A DNA stretch of 7,953 bases, taken from an uncultured Coriobacteriaceae bacterium (GTDB taxonomy: Bacteria > Actinomycetota > Coriobacteriia > Coriobacteriales > Eggerthellaceae). The stretch's first letter is position 1. Every line of letters begins with the position of its first letter. Under the pieces are notes generated by a model. It was not told where the DNA came from and did not search any database. It saw only the letters and a program-made list of their open reading frames with translations. Location of the stretch: the NCBI GenBank assembly GCA_900550055.1, contig URQU01000069.1, positions 1 to 7,953 of the forward strand, in the 5' to 3' direction. The position numbers and the translations under genes are program-made. Shown in pieces: positions 1 to 5,371 of this stretch.

Positions 1-2
1 GC

Positions 3-368
3 CTTGCCGGACATCTGCATGAGATGCTCGAAGCGTCGGGGTGCGCAGCGCGCCTGGACTGGGAGGCCTTGCCGCTGTTCGACGGCGTGTACGAGCTTTC
101 GTGCGACTACTGCCGCCCCGGCAAGACGTTCGGCATCGTCGACTGGGCAAGCGCGTTCGTGGAACAGGGCGGCATCGACGACTTCGAGTTCGACGACCGC
201 ATGGGCGTGCTGTGCGACCCGCAAACCTCCGGCGGCCTGCTCGTGGCCATCCCGCCCGAGAATGCAAGCCGTTTCGAGGCGGAGTGCGAGCGGCGCCAAG
301 GGCGCAAGCCCTCCCGTATCGGGGCGTTCGAAGCCGGTCCAGCAGGCAAGATCTTCGTGAACTGGTAA
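3..368 (+). CDS. selD: Selenide, water dikinase (selenophosphate synthetase) SelD, C-terminal part
   Basis: SelD makes selenophosphate, the selenium donor for SelA, from selenide and ATP in the cytoplasm. Only the last 121 codons are in the window; the frame is open to the left edge, so the catalytic Cys/Sec and the ATP-binding N-terminal half are missing. The visible part opens with LAGHLHEM, a conserved SelD segment. Further on it has GVLCDPQTSGGLLVAI, the hallmark C-terminal motif of the AIRS/PurM-like fold in SelD, and it ends with a short beta-strand tail (GPAGKIFVNW). Whether this SelD uses Sec or Cys cannot be told here. It is convergent with the DUF3343-yedF set across a strong terminator. 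Its presence beside selA, selB and tRNA-Sec is consistent with a dedicated selenium locus. The assignment is firm. Confidence 0.96.
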   Translation, partial: LAGHLHEMLEASGCAARLDWEALPLFDGVYELSCDYCRPGKTFGIVDWASAFVEQGGIDDFEFDDRMGVLCDPQTSGGLLVAIPPENASRFEAECERRQGRKPSRIGAFEAGPAGKIFVNW

Positions 369-445
369 GCGCGAAGGCCGACGATCTTCAGCGTGCCCGC
401 GAACCGGCACCGCACTCGACCGCGCACCAGGCAAAGCGCAAGACA

Positions 446-475
446 AAGGGGAGCCGTCAAGCGACGGCTCCCCTT
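446..475. terminator. Bidirectional intrinsic terminator between selD and the DUF3343 gene
   Basis: A perfect 13-bp stem (446-458 pairing with 463-475; core GGGGAGCCGTC) is closed by the tetraloop AAGC. On the plus strand it is followed by TTGCGTTTTAG, a moderate T-tract ending selD. On the minus strand it is followed by TTTGTCTTGCGC, serving the convergent DUF3343 gene. Its position between two converging stop codons fits a shared terminator. Nothing else was recognised in 369-445. Confidence 0.85.
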
Positions 476-480
476 GCGTT

Positions 481-723
481 TTAGTACAGTTCCACTTCGG
501 TGATGGCCTCATAGGCAAGCCCCCGCCGCTCAAGCGCTTGCTCGAGCTCTTCGCGCTGCTCGACGGGAACGCTCCAGGCAAGGCCGCACCCCGCCGAGAT
601 CTCGGAAGGCACCGGGATGACGCGCCCCGGCAGGACGCCTCCTGCCGCGGCAGCCTGCACGGCCATCGCATCGGCCGTGCTATGGAAGGTCACCACCGCA
701 TGCGGCGTTTTGCATCGCTGCAT
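481..723 (-). CDS. DUF3343 family small protein (putative Se/S carrier)
   Basis: This is a small soluble protein of about 80 residues matching the DUF3343 family: an N-terminal VVTFHSTADAM strand-helix segment, then PGRVIPVPSEISAGCGLAW with a conserved Cys (C46 from this start), then an acidic helical tail ending EVELY. The family often sits beside yedF and selD and is annotated as a putative Se/S carrier; its biochemistry is not established. The start is uncertain. The frame is also open from a TTG at 738, which would add five residues. The ATG at 723 is preferred because a weak GGCGG lies 8 bases upstream and family members normally begin a few residues before the VVTFH strand. It lies 17 bases after the yedF stop and is probably cotranscribed with it. 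C46 is the obvious candidate for carrying a selenol or persulfide adduct. Confidence 0.85.
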   Translation of the reverse strand: MQRCKTPHAVVTFHSTADAMAVQAAAAGGVLPGRVIPVPSEISAGCGLAWSVPVEQREELEQALERRGLAYEAITEVELY

Positions 724-740
724 CGCACATACCGCCAAAG

Positions 741-1340
741 CTAAGGACGCACGACGACGCCGGCCTCAAGCTGCTTTTGGACGATGACGTACATGTTCGT
801 CACCTCGCCCACCGCAAGCTTGTCGGCGATGCCGAAATGGTTGAGACACGTTCCGCAGCTGAAGATCTCAACGCCTGCTTCGGCGAGCTTTTTCAGATCA
901 TCGAGCACGGGACTGCCCTCGACGGTCAGATGCACGCCGCCGTTATAGGCCAGGATGGCCGCCGGCAGCTCGTCTTGCTGGGTGAGCGCGAACACGAACG
1001 CCTTCATGAGCGTGGCTCCCAGCTCATCGTCGCCCGAACCCATGAACTCGCCGGAAAGCACGACCACCTTGCTGCCTGCCGGCACGAGCGGCTGGCACTC
1101 CTCGCATACCGCATCGGCGATCTGCGCACCCTTGGTGAAGACCACCGCGAACTCGGCATCGCCGCGCTCCTCGGAGGCGGTTTCGATTTTGAGCGACTTG
1201 CCCAGGTTCTCCAGGTTGTGCATGGCCGTCTTGTTGTCAACCAGCACCTCAAGGGCGCCCTCGCCCATGCCGACAAGGGCCTTCTTCGCGTTCACCACGG
1301 GCAGCGGGCACGCCTGCCCCTTGCAATCGAGCTTCTCCAT
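741..1340 (-). CDS. yedF: Sulfurtransferase-like selenium metabolism protein YedF
   Basis: This is a two-domain cytoplasmic protein of 199 residues. Residues 1-75 form a TusA/SirA-like domain with the CPLP motif (C11), the cysteine that carries persulfide in TusA. Residues about 90-199 form a DsrE-like domain containing VVVLSGEFMGSGDDELG and the family signature SCGTCLNHFG (C162, C165) followed by KLAVGEVTNMY. That two-domain arrangement is typical of YedF proteins, which co-occur with SelD. The implied role is handling or delivering selenium at the selenide/perselenide level, though the exact reaction is unproven. The ATG at 1340 is preferred over the ATG at 1346, because AAAGGAG sits 6 bases before 1340 but abuts 1346. 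It lies 51 bases after the double-cubane-type gene and just ahead of DUF3343, in one apparent operon. Extra cysteines C79 and C82 (CEEC) lie between the domains. Confidence 0.93.
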   Translation of the reverse strand: MEKLDCKGQACPLPVVNAKKALVGMGEGALEVLVDNKTAMHNLENLGKSLKIETASEERGDAEFAVVFTKGAQIADAVCEECQPLVPAGSKVVVLSGEFMGSGDDELGATLMKAFVFALTQQDELPAAILAYNGGVHLTVEGSPVLDDLKKLAEAGVEIFSCGTCLNHFGIADKLAVGEVTNMYVIVQKQLEAGVVVRP

Positions 1341-1354
1341 AAGCATCTCCTTTC

Positions 1355-1373
1355 CGCGGCGCTTGCCGCCGCG
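1355..1373 (-). other. Stem-loop just upstream of the yedF ribosome binding site
   Basis: The gap between the double-cubane-type gene and yedF contains a 7-bp perfect GC stem (CGCGGCG with CGCCGCG, loop GCAAG on the minus strand). It ends directly before the GAAAGGAG ribosome binding site of yedF and has no T-tract, so it does not look like a terminator. It could be an mRNA stability or processing element that sets the yedF-DUF3343 level, or a chance structure in GC-rich DNA. Confidence 0.4.
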
Positions 1374-1391
1374 CTTGCGCGAATCTTCCCG

Positions 1392-2570
1392 CTACAGCAT
1401 CTCGATGAACGCGCCCAGGCGGGTTTCCACCTGGCCGGCATCGTTGGTGGAGTAATCGGTTTCAAGCTTCATGTAGGGCACGCCGGCCTGCTCGCAGGCG
1501 CGCTGCACGCGCACCGCCTCGATGTTGAAGGTGTGGCACGCCTGCAGCACCACCTCGACCACGCCGTCGACCTTGTATTTCTCCACCATGTCCATCATAT
1601 GCTCGATGCGGCCATCGTTGGGCGACATGACCGAGCAATTAATCTGCAGGTAGCGGTCGGAGATGGCGCGCAGGATGTCGGGCGCGTCCTCGTCGACGAG
1701 CATGCCCTGCGTGCGTTCGCCCGAGCAATCGTCGATGCACACGATCACGCCGCCGGCGCGCTCGGCGGTCATGCCCACCTTCTGGATGACGCCGCCCGTA
1801 GGGCAGCCCGTGATCATGATGCGCTTGGCGCCGGCGAGCACCGGACGCTCCCCCGCCTCGTAGGCGCTGCGGCGTTTCTCCGCCAGGTCCTCAAGGGTTT
1901 GCGCATAGGAATCAACGTCGAAGCTGAAGGTGGCGCGCAGCAAGGTTGCCATAAGCTCGACGCCGCTCATTGCAGGGGGCTCGTTTTGCTGCAGGTTGTA
2001 CAGGTCCATCATGGCGCGACGGACACGGTTGCGCTTGCGCACCGCCTCGCGCAGAGCCTCCTCGGTGATCTCCACGTCGAAACGCTGCTCAAGCTCCTCT
2101 TTCAGCAGCTTGCATTCCTCGTACCAGATATCGCCGGCGTAGGCGCGGTTGCGGGCCTGGGGCAGCTGCATGACGTGCACGGGCTTGATGTCGGCGAGCA
2201 GCTCGTACATCTTCTTCTTGCCATCGCAGGTGGTCTCGCCCAAGATCATGTCGCTGAAGTAGGTGAAGGGGCATTTGTCGGTGAGCGCGAAGCCGTAGGT
2301 GCCTTTGATGAGCGGGCAGAGGTTTTTCGGCAGCACCGACTCGGCATCGGGGATGGTCTCGTTGTTCATGCCGCACAGGCCCACCGCGCCCGCGCCCGAG
2401 GCGTCCACCAGCTCAAGCGGGCTGTACGAGCACAGGTAGCCGCACAGCTTGCCGCCTTCCTGCTTATAATTCATGGCGTTGACGAAGCTGGCGCGGCGCG
2501 CCTCGTCGAAGGTGTCGTAGATACCGGGCAGGTCGATAGGCACCGCCGGCTCGTTTGCGGGGTCGAACAT
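1392..2570 (-). CDS. 2-hydroxyacyl-CoA dehydratase family / double-cubane-cluster anaerobic reductase (YjiM/DCCP-like)
   Basis: This 392-residue soluble protein belongs to the HgdB/FldC-like superfamily of iron-sulfur reductases. Visible blocks are CGYLCSYSPLELVDASGA (43-60), CPLIKGTYGFALTDKCPF (85-102), ETTCDGKKKMYELL (112-125), TGCPTGG (254-260), DDCSGERTQG (280-289) and LQACHTFNIE (342-351). Cysteines are at 43, 47, 66, 85, 100, 115, 153, 256, 278, 282, 312, 345 and 359, ample for a cluster. True dehydratases come as alpha/beta pairs. This one stands alone, as do the double-cubane-cluster proteins that use an [8Fe-9S] centre fed by an ATP-dependent activator. No activator gene is in the window. 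The start at 2570 has AGAGG five bases upstream. It leads the yedF-DUF3343 set and has its own candidate promoter. A selenium-related reductive role is an inference from the neighbours; the substrate is unknown. Confidence 0.85.
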   Translation of the reverse strand: MFDPANEPAVPIDLPGIYDTFDEARRASFVNAMNYKQEGGKLCGYLCSYSPLELVDASGAGAVGLCGMNNETIPDAESVLPKNLCPLIKGTYGFALTDKCPFTYFSDMILGETTCDGKKKMYELLADIKPVHVMQLPQARNRAYAGDIWYEECKLLKEELEQRFDVEITEEALREAVRKRNRVRRAMMDLYNLQQNEPPAMSGVELMATLLRATFSFDVDSYAQTLEDLAEKRRSAYEAGERPVLAGAKRIMITGCPTGGVIQKVGMTAERAGGVIVCIDDCSGERTQGMLVDEDAPDILRAISDRYLQINCSVMSPNDGRIEHMMDMVEKYKVDGVVEVVLQACHTFNIEAVRVQRACEQAGVPYMKLETDYSTNDAGQVETRLGAFIEML

Positions 2571-2629
2571 GAAAGCCTCTATTCGTTTCTCGTCTGTGAT
2601 GATGCGCGCAAAAGGGCATGCGCATAGAA

Positions 2630-2645
2630 CGCAAGCATGCTTGCG
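2630..2645. promoter_or_regulatory. 16-bp perfect palindrome in the leader of the double-cubane-type gene
   Basis: CGCAAGCATGCTTGCG is a perfect inverted repeat centred on GCATGC. It lies about 50 bases downstream of the candidate -10 element and 60 bases before the start codon, so it would be in the transcribed leader. It could be a dimeric repressor operator or a small leader hairpin. The palindrome is directly visible; its function is inferred. Confidence 0.45.
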
Positions 2646-2696
2646 GGTGCAGAATCAAGCGCGCCCGATGGCAGAAAACGACGCGTCTTTCGTTCG

Positions 2697-2705
2697 ACTA
2701 TAGCA
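2697..2705 (-). promoter_or_regulatory. Candidate extended -10 promoter for the double-cubane gene-yedF-DUF3343 set
   Basis: Read on the minus strand the site is TGCTATAGT: an extended -10 (TG-N) with five of six matches to TATAAT. No good -35 is found at 16-18 bases. It lies downstream of the FNT-gene terminator and about 127 bases upstream of the double-cubane-type start codon, giving a leader of roughly 120 bases. Confidence 0.5.
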
Positions 2706-2728
2706 CCGCCGCCCAACCGCGCCGCCGT

Positions 2729-2769
2729 ACAAAACGAAAACGGCACCTGCAATCCGCAAGTGCCGTTCG
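2729..2769 (-). terminator. Intrinsic terminator after the FNT-family transporter gene
   Basis: The inverted repeat AACGGCAC (2739-2746) / GTGCCGTT (2760-2767) encloses a 13-base loop that may pair two bases further across a mismatch. On the minus strand it is followed by TTTTCGTTTTG. It lies 40-70 bases past the transporter stop codon and before the next promoter, so it separates the transporter from the yedF set. Confidence 0.75.
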
Positions 2770-2805
2770 CAAAAACCGATAAGGCTGAAACACGCAACCG
2801 CAACG

Positions 2806-3648
2806 CTACTTCGCCTTGTTCCTAGCGTACACGAACCAATAGGCCAGGCCGACCAGGACGCCTCCGATGATGTTGCCCACCGTGGCGGCGGACAGGTTGT
2901 ACAGGATGGCCGTCACATCGAGCGCGCCGGCGTTGGCGACCGCTGCGCCGAACCCGGCGGACTTCATGAGCAGGCCCGTAGGCAGGAAGAACATGTTCGC
3001 CACGCAGTGCTCGAAGCCGGCAGCCACGAAGAAGCTGATGGGGAGCATGATGCCAAGGACCTTGTCCACCACGGTGCGCGCGGAGAAGCCGATCCACACC
3101 GCCAGGCACACCATGACGTTGCACATGATGCCCTTGGCCATGAGCACGAGCCAATCGGGGGTGACCTTGCCCACGGCCACCGACACCATGGCGTCGCCCA
3201 CGGCGCCGCCGTTCATCGCGCCGACGCAGCACCAATAGATGAGCGCCACCACGATAAGGGAGCCGACCAGGTTGCCAAGCCACACGATCACCCAGTTGCG
3301 CACCAAGCCGCCAAGCTTGATCTTCTTCGAGGCCAGGCCCGTCACCATGAGCATGTTGCCAGTGAACAGCTCGGCTCCGCAGCACAGCACGAGCACCAGG
3401 CCCAAGCTGAAGCAGATGCCGCCGACCATGCGCTGAGCGGCGAACGGCACGGCCGAGTCGCCTAGGAACACCAGGAAATACGATGCGCCGAACGCGATGA
3501 ACGCGCCGGCGAGCATCGCCAGCACGAAGCACTTCGCACCAGCCATGCCGGCCTTGCCCACTGCCAGCGTCTCGGCCTTCGCCTCGATCTCGGCGGGGCC
3601 GAGCGCATCAGGTCGTAGCGCCTTCACATCCGATTGATCCATTGCCAT
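2806..3648 (-). CDS. Formate/nitrite transporter (FNT) family channel, probably formate
   Basis: This 280-residue inner-membrane protein has six hydrophobic segments (about 38-62, 75-104, 118-143, 166-188, 197-222, 248-275), the layout of the pentameric FNT channels FocA/NirC/FdhC. Signatures seen are GAELFTGNM (91-99, in the broken second helix), RNWVIVWLGNLVGS (117-130) and GFEHCVANMF (211-220). Residues equivalent to FocA Thr91, Lys156, Asn172 and His209 appear at T96, K161, N177 and H214, a constant offset of five. The pore therefore looks functional. The start at 3648 follows GGGGAGG and is preferred over an upstream in-frame ATG at 3732, which adds a non-FNT basic stretch. Formate is favoured over nitrite because the gene sits among Sec genes, and formate dehydrogenase is the commonest bacterial selenoprotein; this is an inference. 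It forms its own transcription unit. Confidence 0.93.
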   Translation of the reverse strand: MAMDQSDVKALRPDALGPAEIEAKAETLAVGKAGMAGAKCFVLAMLAGAFIAFGASYFLVFLGDSAVPFAAQRMVGGICFSLGLVLVLCCGAELFTGNMLMVTGLASKKIKLGGLVRNWVIVWLGNLVGSLIVVALIYWCCVGAMNGGAVGDAMVSVAVGKVTPDWLVLMAKGIMCNVMVCLAVWIGFSARTVVDKVLGIMLPISFFVAAGFEHCVANMFFLPTGLLMKSAGFGAAVANAGALDVTAILYNLSAATVGNIIGGVLVGLAYWFVYARNKAK

Positions 3649-3733
3649 GGAAACCTCCCCCTGTTCGCGTTGTTTCGTCTTTAGGAAAAACACGGTAATT
3701 CTTGCATGGCTACGCGCGTGAATCGTCCTCATT

Positions 3734-3750
3734 GGCGCGAACGGCGCGAA
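3734..3750. repeat. Tandem GGCGCGAA direct repeat in the selA/FNT divergent region
   Basis: GGCGCGAA occurs at 3734-3741 and again at 3743-3750, separated by one base. It would lie near the 5' end of the predicted transporter leader. It could be a paired protein-binding site or chance in GC-rich DNA. Confidence 0.4.
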
Positions 3751-3761
3751 TTGACCCGCCT

Positions 3762-3770
3762 ACGATAGCA
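3762..3770 (-). promoter_or_regulatory. Weak candidate extended -10 for the FNT transporter gene
   Basis: On the minus strand this reads TGCTATCGT: a TG-N extension with four of six -10 matches and no recognisable -35. It is about 115 bases upstream of the transporter start. It is supported mainly by resemblance to the stronger TGCTAT elements before selA and the double-cubane-type gene. Confidence 0.3.
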
Positions 3771-3790
3771 TTTGCCGGACATTTGGCGCA
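3769..3790. repeat. Tandem 11-bp direct repeat between the divergent promoters
   Basis: CATTTGCCGGA (3769-3779) is followed immediately by CATTTGGCGCA (3780-3790), with nine of eleven bases identical and a spacing of one helical turn. It lies upstream of both candidate -10 elements of the divergent genes, a place where a shared regulator could bind. No known operator was recognised. Confidence 0.4.
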
Positions 3791-3825
3791 CTCGCCGCCT
3801 TGCCCCGAGGCGTTGGGGGCTTGCC

Positions 3826-3834
3826 TGCTATATT
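3826..3834 (+). promoter_or_regulatory. Candidate extended -10 promoter of selA-selB
   Basis: TGCTATATT has the TG-N extension and five of six matches to TATAAT; no clear -35 lies at 16-18 bases. The transcript would begin near 3841, giving a leader of about 60 bases that contains the whole 24-bp palindrome. Confidence 0.55.
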
Positions 3835-3851
3835 GAGCTACGGAAAACCCG

Positions 3852-3875
3852 CGCCGCCCTGCATGCAGGGCGGCG
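3852..3875 (+). promoter_or_regulatory. 24-bp perfect palindrome / leader hairpin upstream of selA
   Basis: CGCCGCCCTGCA is followed directly by its exact reverse complement, giving a 24-bp perfect palindrome centred on GCATGC. It ends about 15 bases before the selA ribosome binding site. As RNA it would fold into a very stable hairpin of 9-10 pairs with a small loop and no following T-tract, so it is not a simple terminator. In E. coli a SECIS-like element in the selAB leader is bound by SelB and tunes expression; a comparable role here is possible but not shown. A DNA operator for a dimeric repressor is the alternative. Confidence 0.55.
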
Positions 3876-3901
3876 TTGCACGCAATAGGGAAAGAGGACC
3901 C

Positions 3902-5365
3902 ATGCCCGAACCACGCACCGACCTTTTACGCGCATTGCCCCAGGTCGAAGAGCTGATGCAAGCCGCCCCCATGAAGGCGCTCGAGACCATCGTCCCCCGT
4001 TCCATGCTCGTCGACCGCGCCCGTGCGGCGGTAGACGGGCAGCGCCAGCTCATCTTGGCGGGAGCAGTGGATGCGGTCGACGTCGAGGCAATCTTGACCG
4101 ATGCCGTCAACGGCGCGCTGGCCACGCTGCGCCCGAGCCTCAGGCGCGTCATCAACGCCACCGGCGTGGTCATCCACACCAACCTCGGCCGCAGCGTGCT
4201 GGCAGAGCCCGCCGTGCAGGCCGTGGTGGAGGCCGCGCGCGGCTACTCCACGCTCGAATACAGCATCGAGAACATGGCGCGCGGCAGCCGCCACAACCAT
4301 GTGGAGCATCTCATCTGCGCGCTTACCGGCGCCGAGGCCGCCATCGCCGTGAACAACAACGCGGCGGCCGTCATGATGGTGCTCGCCGAGTTCGCCGCCG
4401 GCAACGAGGCCATCGTCAGCCGAGGCGAACTCGTCGAGATCGGCGGCAGCTTCCGCGTGCCCGATATCATGGCGCAGTCGAACGCCCGCATGGTTGAGGT
4501 GGGCGCCACGAACAAGACGCACGCCTTCGACTACGAGCGCGCCATCACGCCGGACACGGCCATGCTGCTCAAGGTGCACCCCTCCAACTACCGCATGATC
4601 GGCTTCACCGAAAGCGTCTCGAAGACCGACCTTCGCCGCATCGCCGACGCGGAGAACGCCCGACGCGCCGCCGCGGGCGAAGACCGCCCCGAGCTGCTCG
4701 TCTACGAGGACCAGGGCTCGGGCGCCTTCATGCACCTTGATGTGTTCGGCGAATACGCCGAGCCCACGGTGCGCGAATCGCTTGCCGAAGGATGCGACCT
4801 GGTCAGCTTCTCGGGCGACAAACTGCTCGGCGGCCCTCAGGCAGGCATCGTGGTAGGCCGCAAGGACTATATCGACCGCCTGAAAAAGCATCCGCTGGCC
4901 CGTGCGCTGCGCCTGGACAAGATGACGCTGGCCGCTTTGGAAGCCACGCTGCGCCTGTATCTGGACCCCGAGGACGCGCTTCGCCGCATCCCCACCCTGC
5001 GCATGCTCACCGAGGATGCCGAAACGGTGCGCGAACGCGCCGAGGCGTTGATGGTGGCCCTGGCCGAACGCGTTACGCCCGAGCAGGCGCACCTGGAGAT
5101 CGTGGAGGAGACAGGGCGCGCCGGCGGCGGTTCGCTTCCCATGTGCGACATCCCCACGTTCTGCGTGCGCATGCGTTTCACAGCCGGCAACGCGCAAGGC
5201 TGCGAGGAACACCTTCAGCGCAACCGCGACGTGCCCGTGATCGGGCGCATCAAGCGCGAATGCGTGCTGTTCGATGCGCGCACCATCACCGAAGAGGATA
5301 TTCCCGAGATCGTTAGCGCCGTGGCCAGCTATTTCGCGGCCATCGAAGGGCGAGAGGAGTCGTAG
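3902..5365 (+). CDS. selA: L-seryl-tRNA(Sec) selenium transferase (selenocysteine synthase)
   Basis: SelA is the cytoplasmic PLP enzyme that turns seryl-tRNA-Sec into selenocysteyl-tRNA-Sec using selenophosphate from SelD. The protein is 487 residues, close to the E. coli length. The N-terminal region (1-75) corresponds to the tRNA-binding part and starts with LRALPQVEELM. The fold-type I core includes RRVINATGVVIHTNLGRS (81-98), YSTLEYSIENMARGSR (115-130), AIAVNNNAAAVMMVL (147-161), KVHPSNYRMIGF (224-235) and SFSGDKLLGGPQAG (302-315), where K307 is the PLP lysine. PVIGRIK (445-451) is the usual C-terminal motif. The ATG at 3902 follows AAAGAGG. An upstream in-frame ATG at 3800 is rejected because it precedes the likely promoter and adds unrelated residues. 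selB begins 7 bases past the stop, so the two form an operon. Confidence 0.97.
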   Translation: MPEPRTDLLRALPQVEELMQAAPMKALETIVPRSMLVDRARAAVDGQRQLILAGAVDAVDVEAILTDAVNGALATLRPSLRRVINATGVVIHTNLGRSVLAEPAVQAVVEAARGYSTLEYSIENMARGSRHNHVEHLICALTGAEAAIAVNNNAAAVMMVLAEFAAGNEAIVSRGELVEIGGSFRVPDIMAQSNARMVEVGATNKTHAFDYERAITPDTAMLLKVHPSNYRMIGFTESVSKTDLRRIADAENARRAAAGEDRPELLVYEDQGSGAFMHLDVFGEYAEPTVRESLAEGCDLVSFSGDKLLGGPQAGIVVGRKDYIDRLKKHPLARALRLDKMTLAALEATLRLYLDPEDALRRIPTLRMLTEDAETVRERAEALMVALAERVTPEQAHLEIVEETGRAGGGSLPMCDIPTFCVRMRFTAGNAQGCEEHLQRNRDVPVIGRIKRECVLFDARTITEEDIPEIVSAVASYFAAIEGREES

Positions 5366-5371
5366 CGCGCA

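Noticed and set aside
777..2627. 616-codon open frame on the plus strand
   Set aside because: It is fully antisense to yedF and the double-cubane-type gene, both of which show family motifs. The translation is rich in His, Ala, Arg and Leu as expected for an antisense shadow in GC-rich DNA.
3649..3732. Longer N-terminus of the FNT transporter from 3732
   Set aside because: It adds a basic 28-residue stretch not seen in the family, while GGGGAGG marks the start at 3648.
3800..3901. Longer selA start at 3800
   Set aside because: It would place the extended -10 element and the palindrome inside coding sequence, adds 34 non-homologous residues, and lacks the good ribosome binding site found at 3902.
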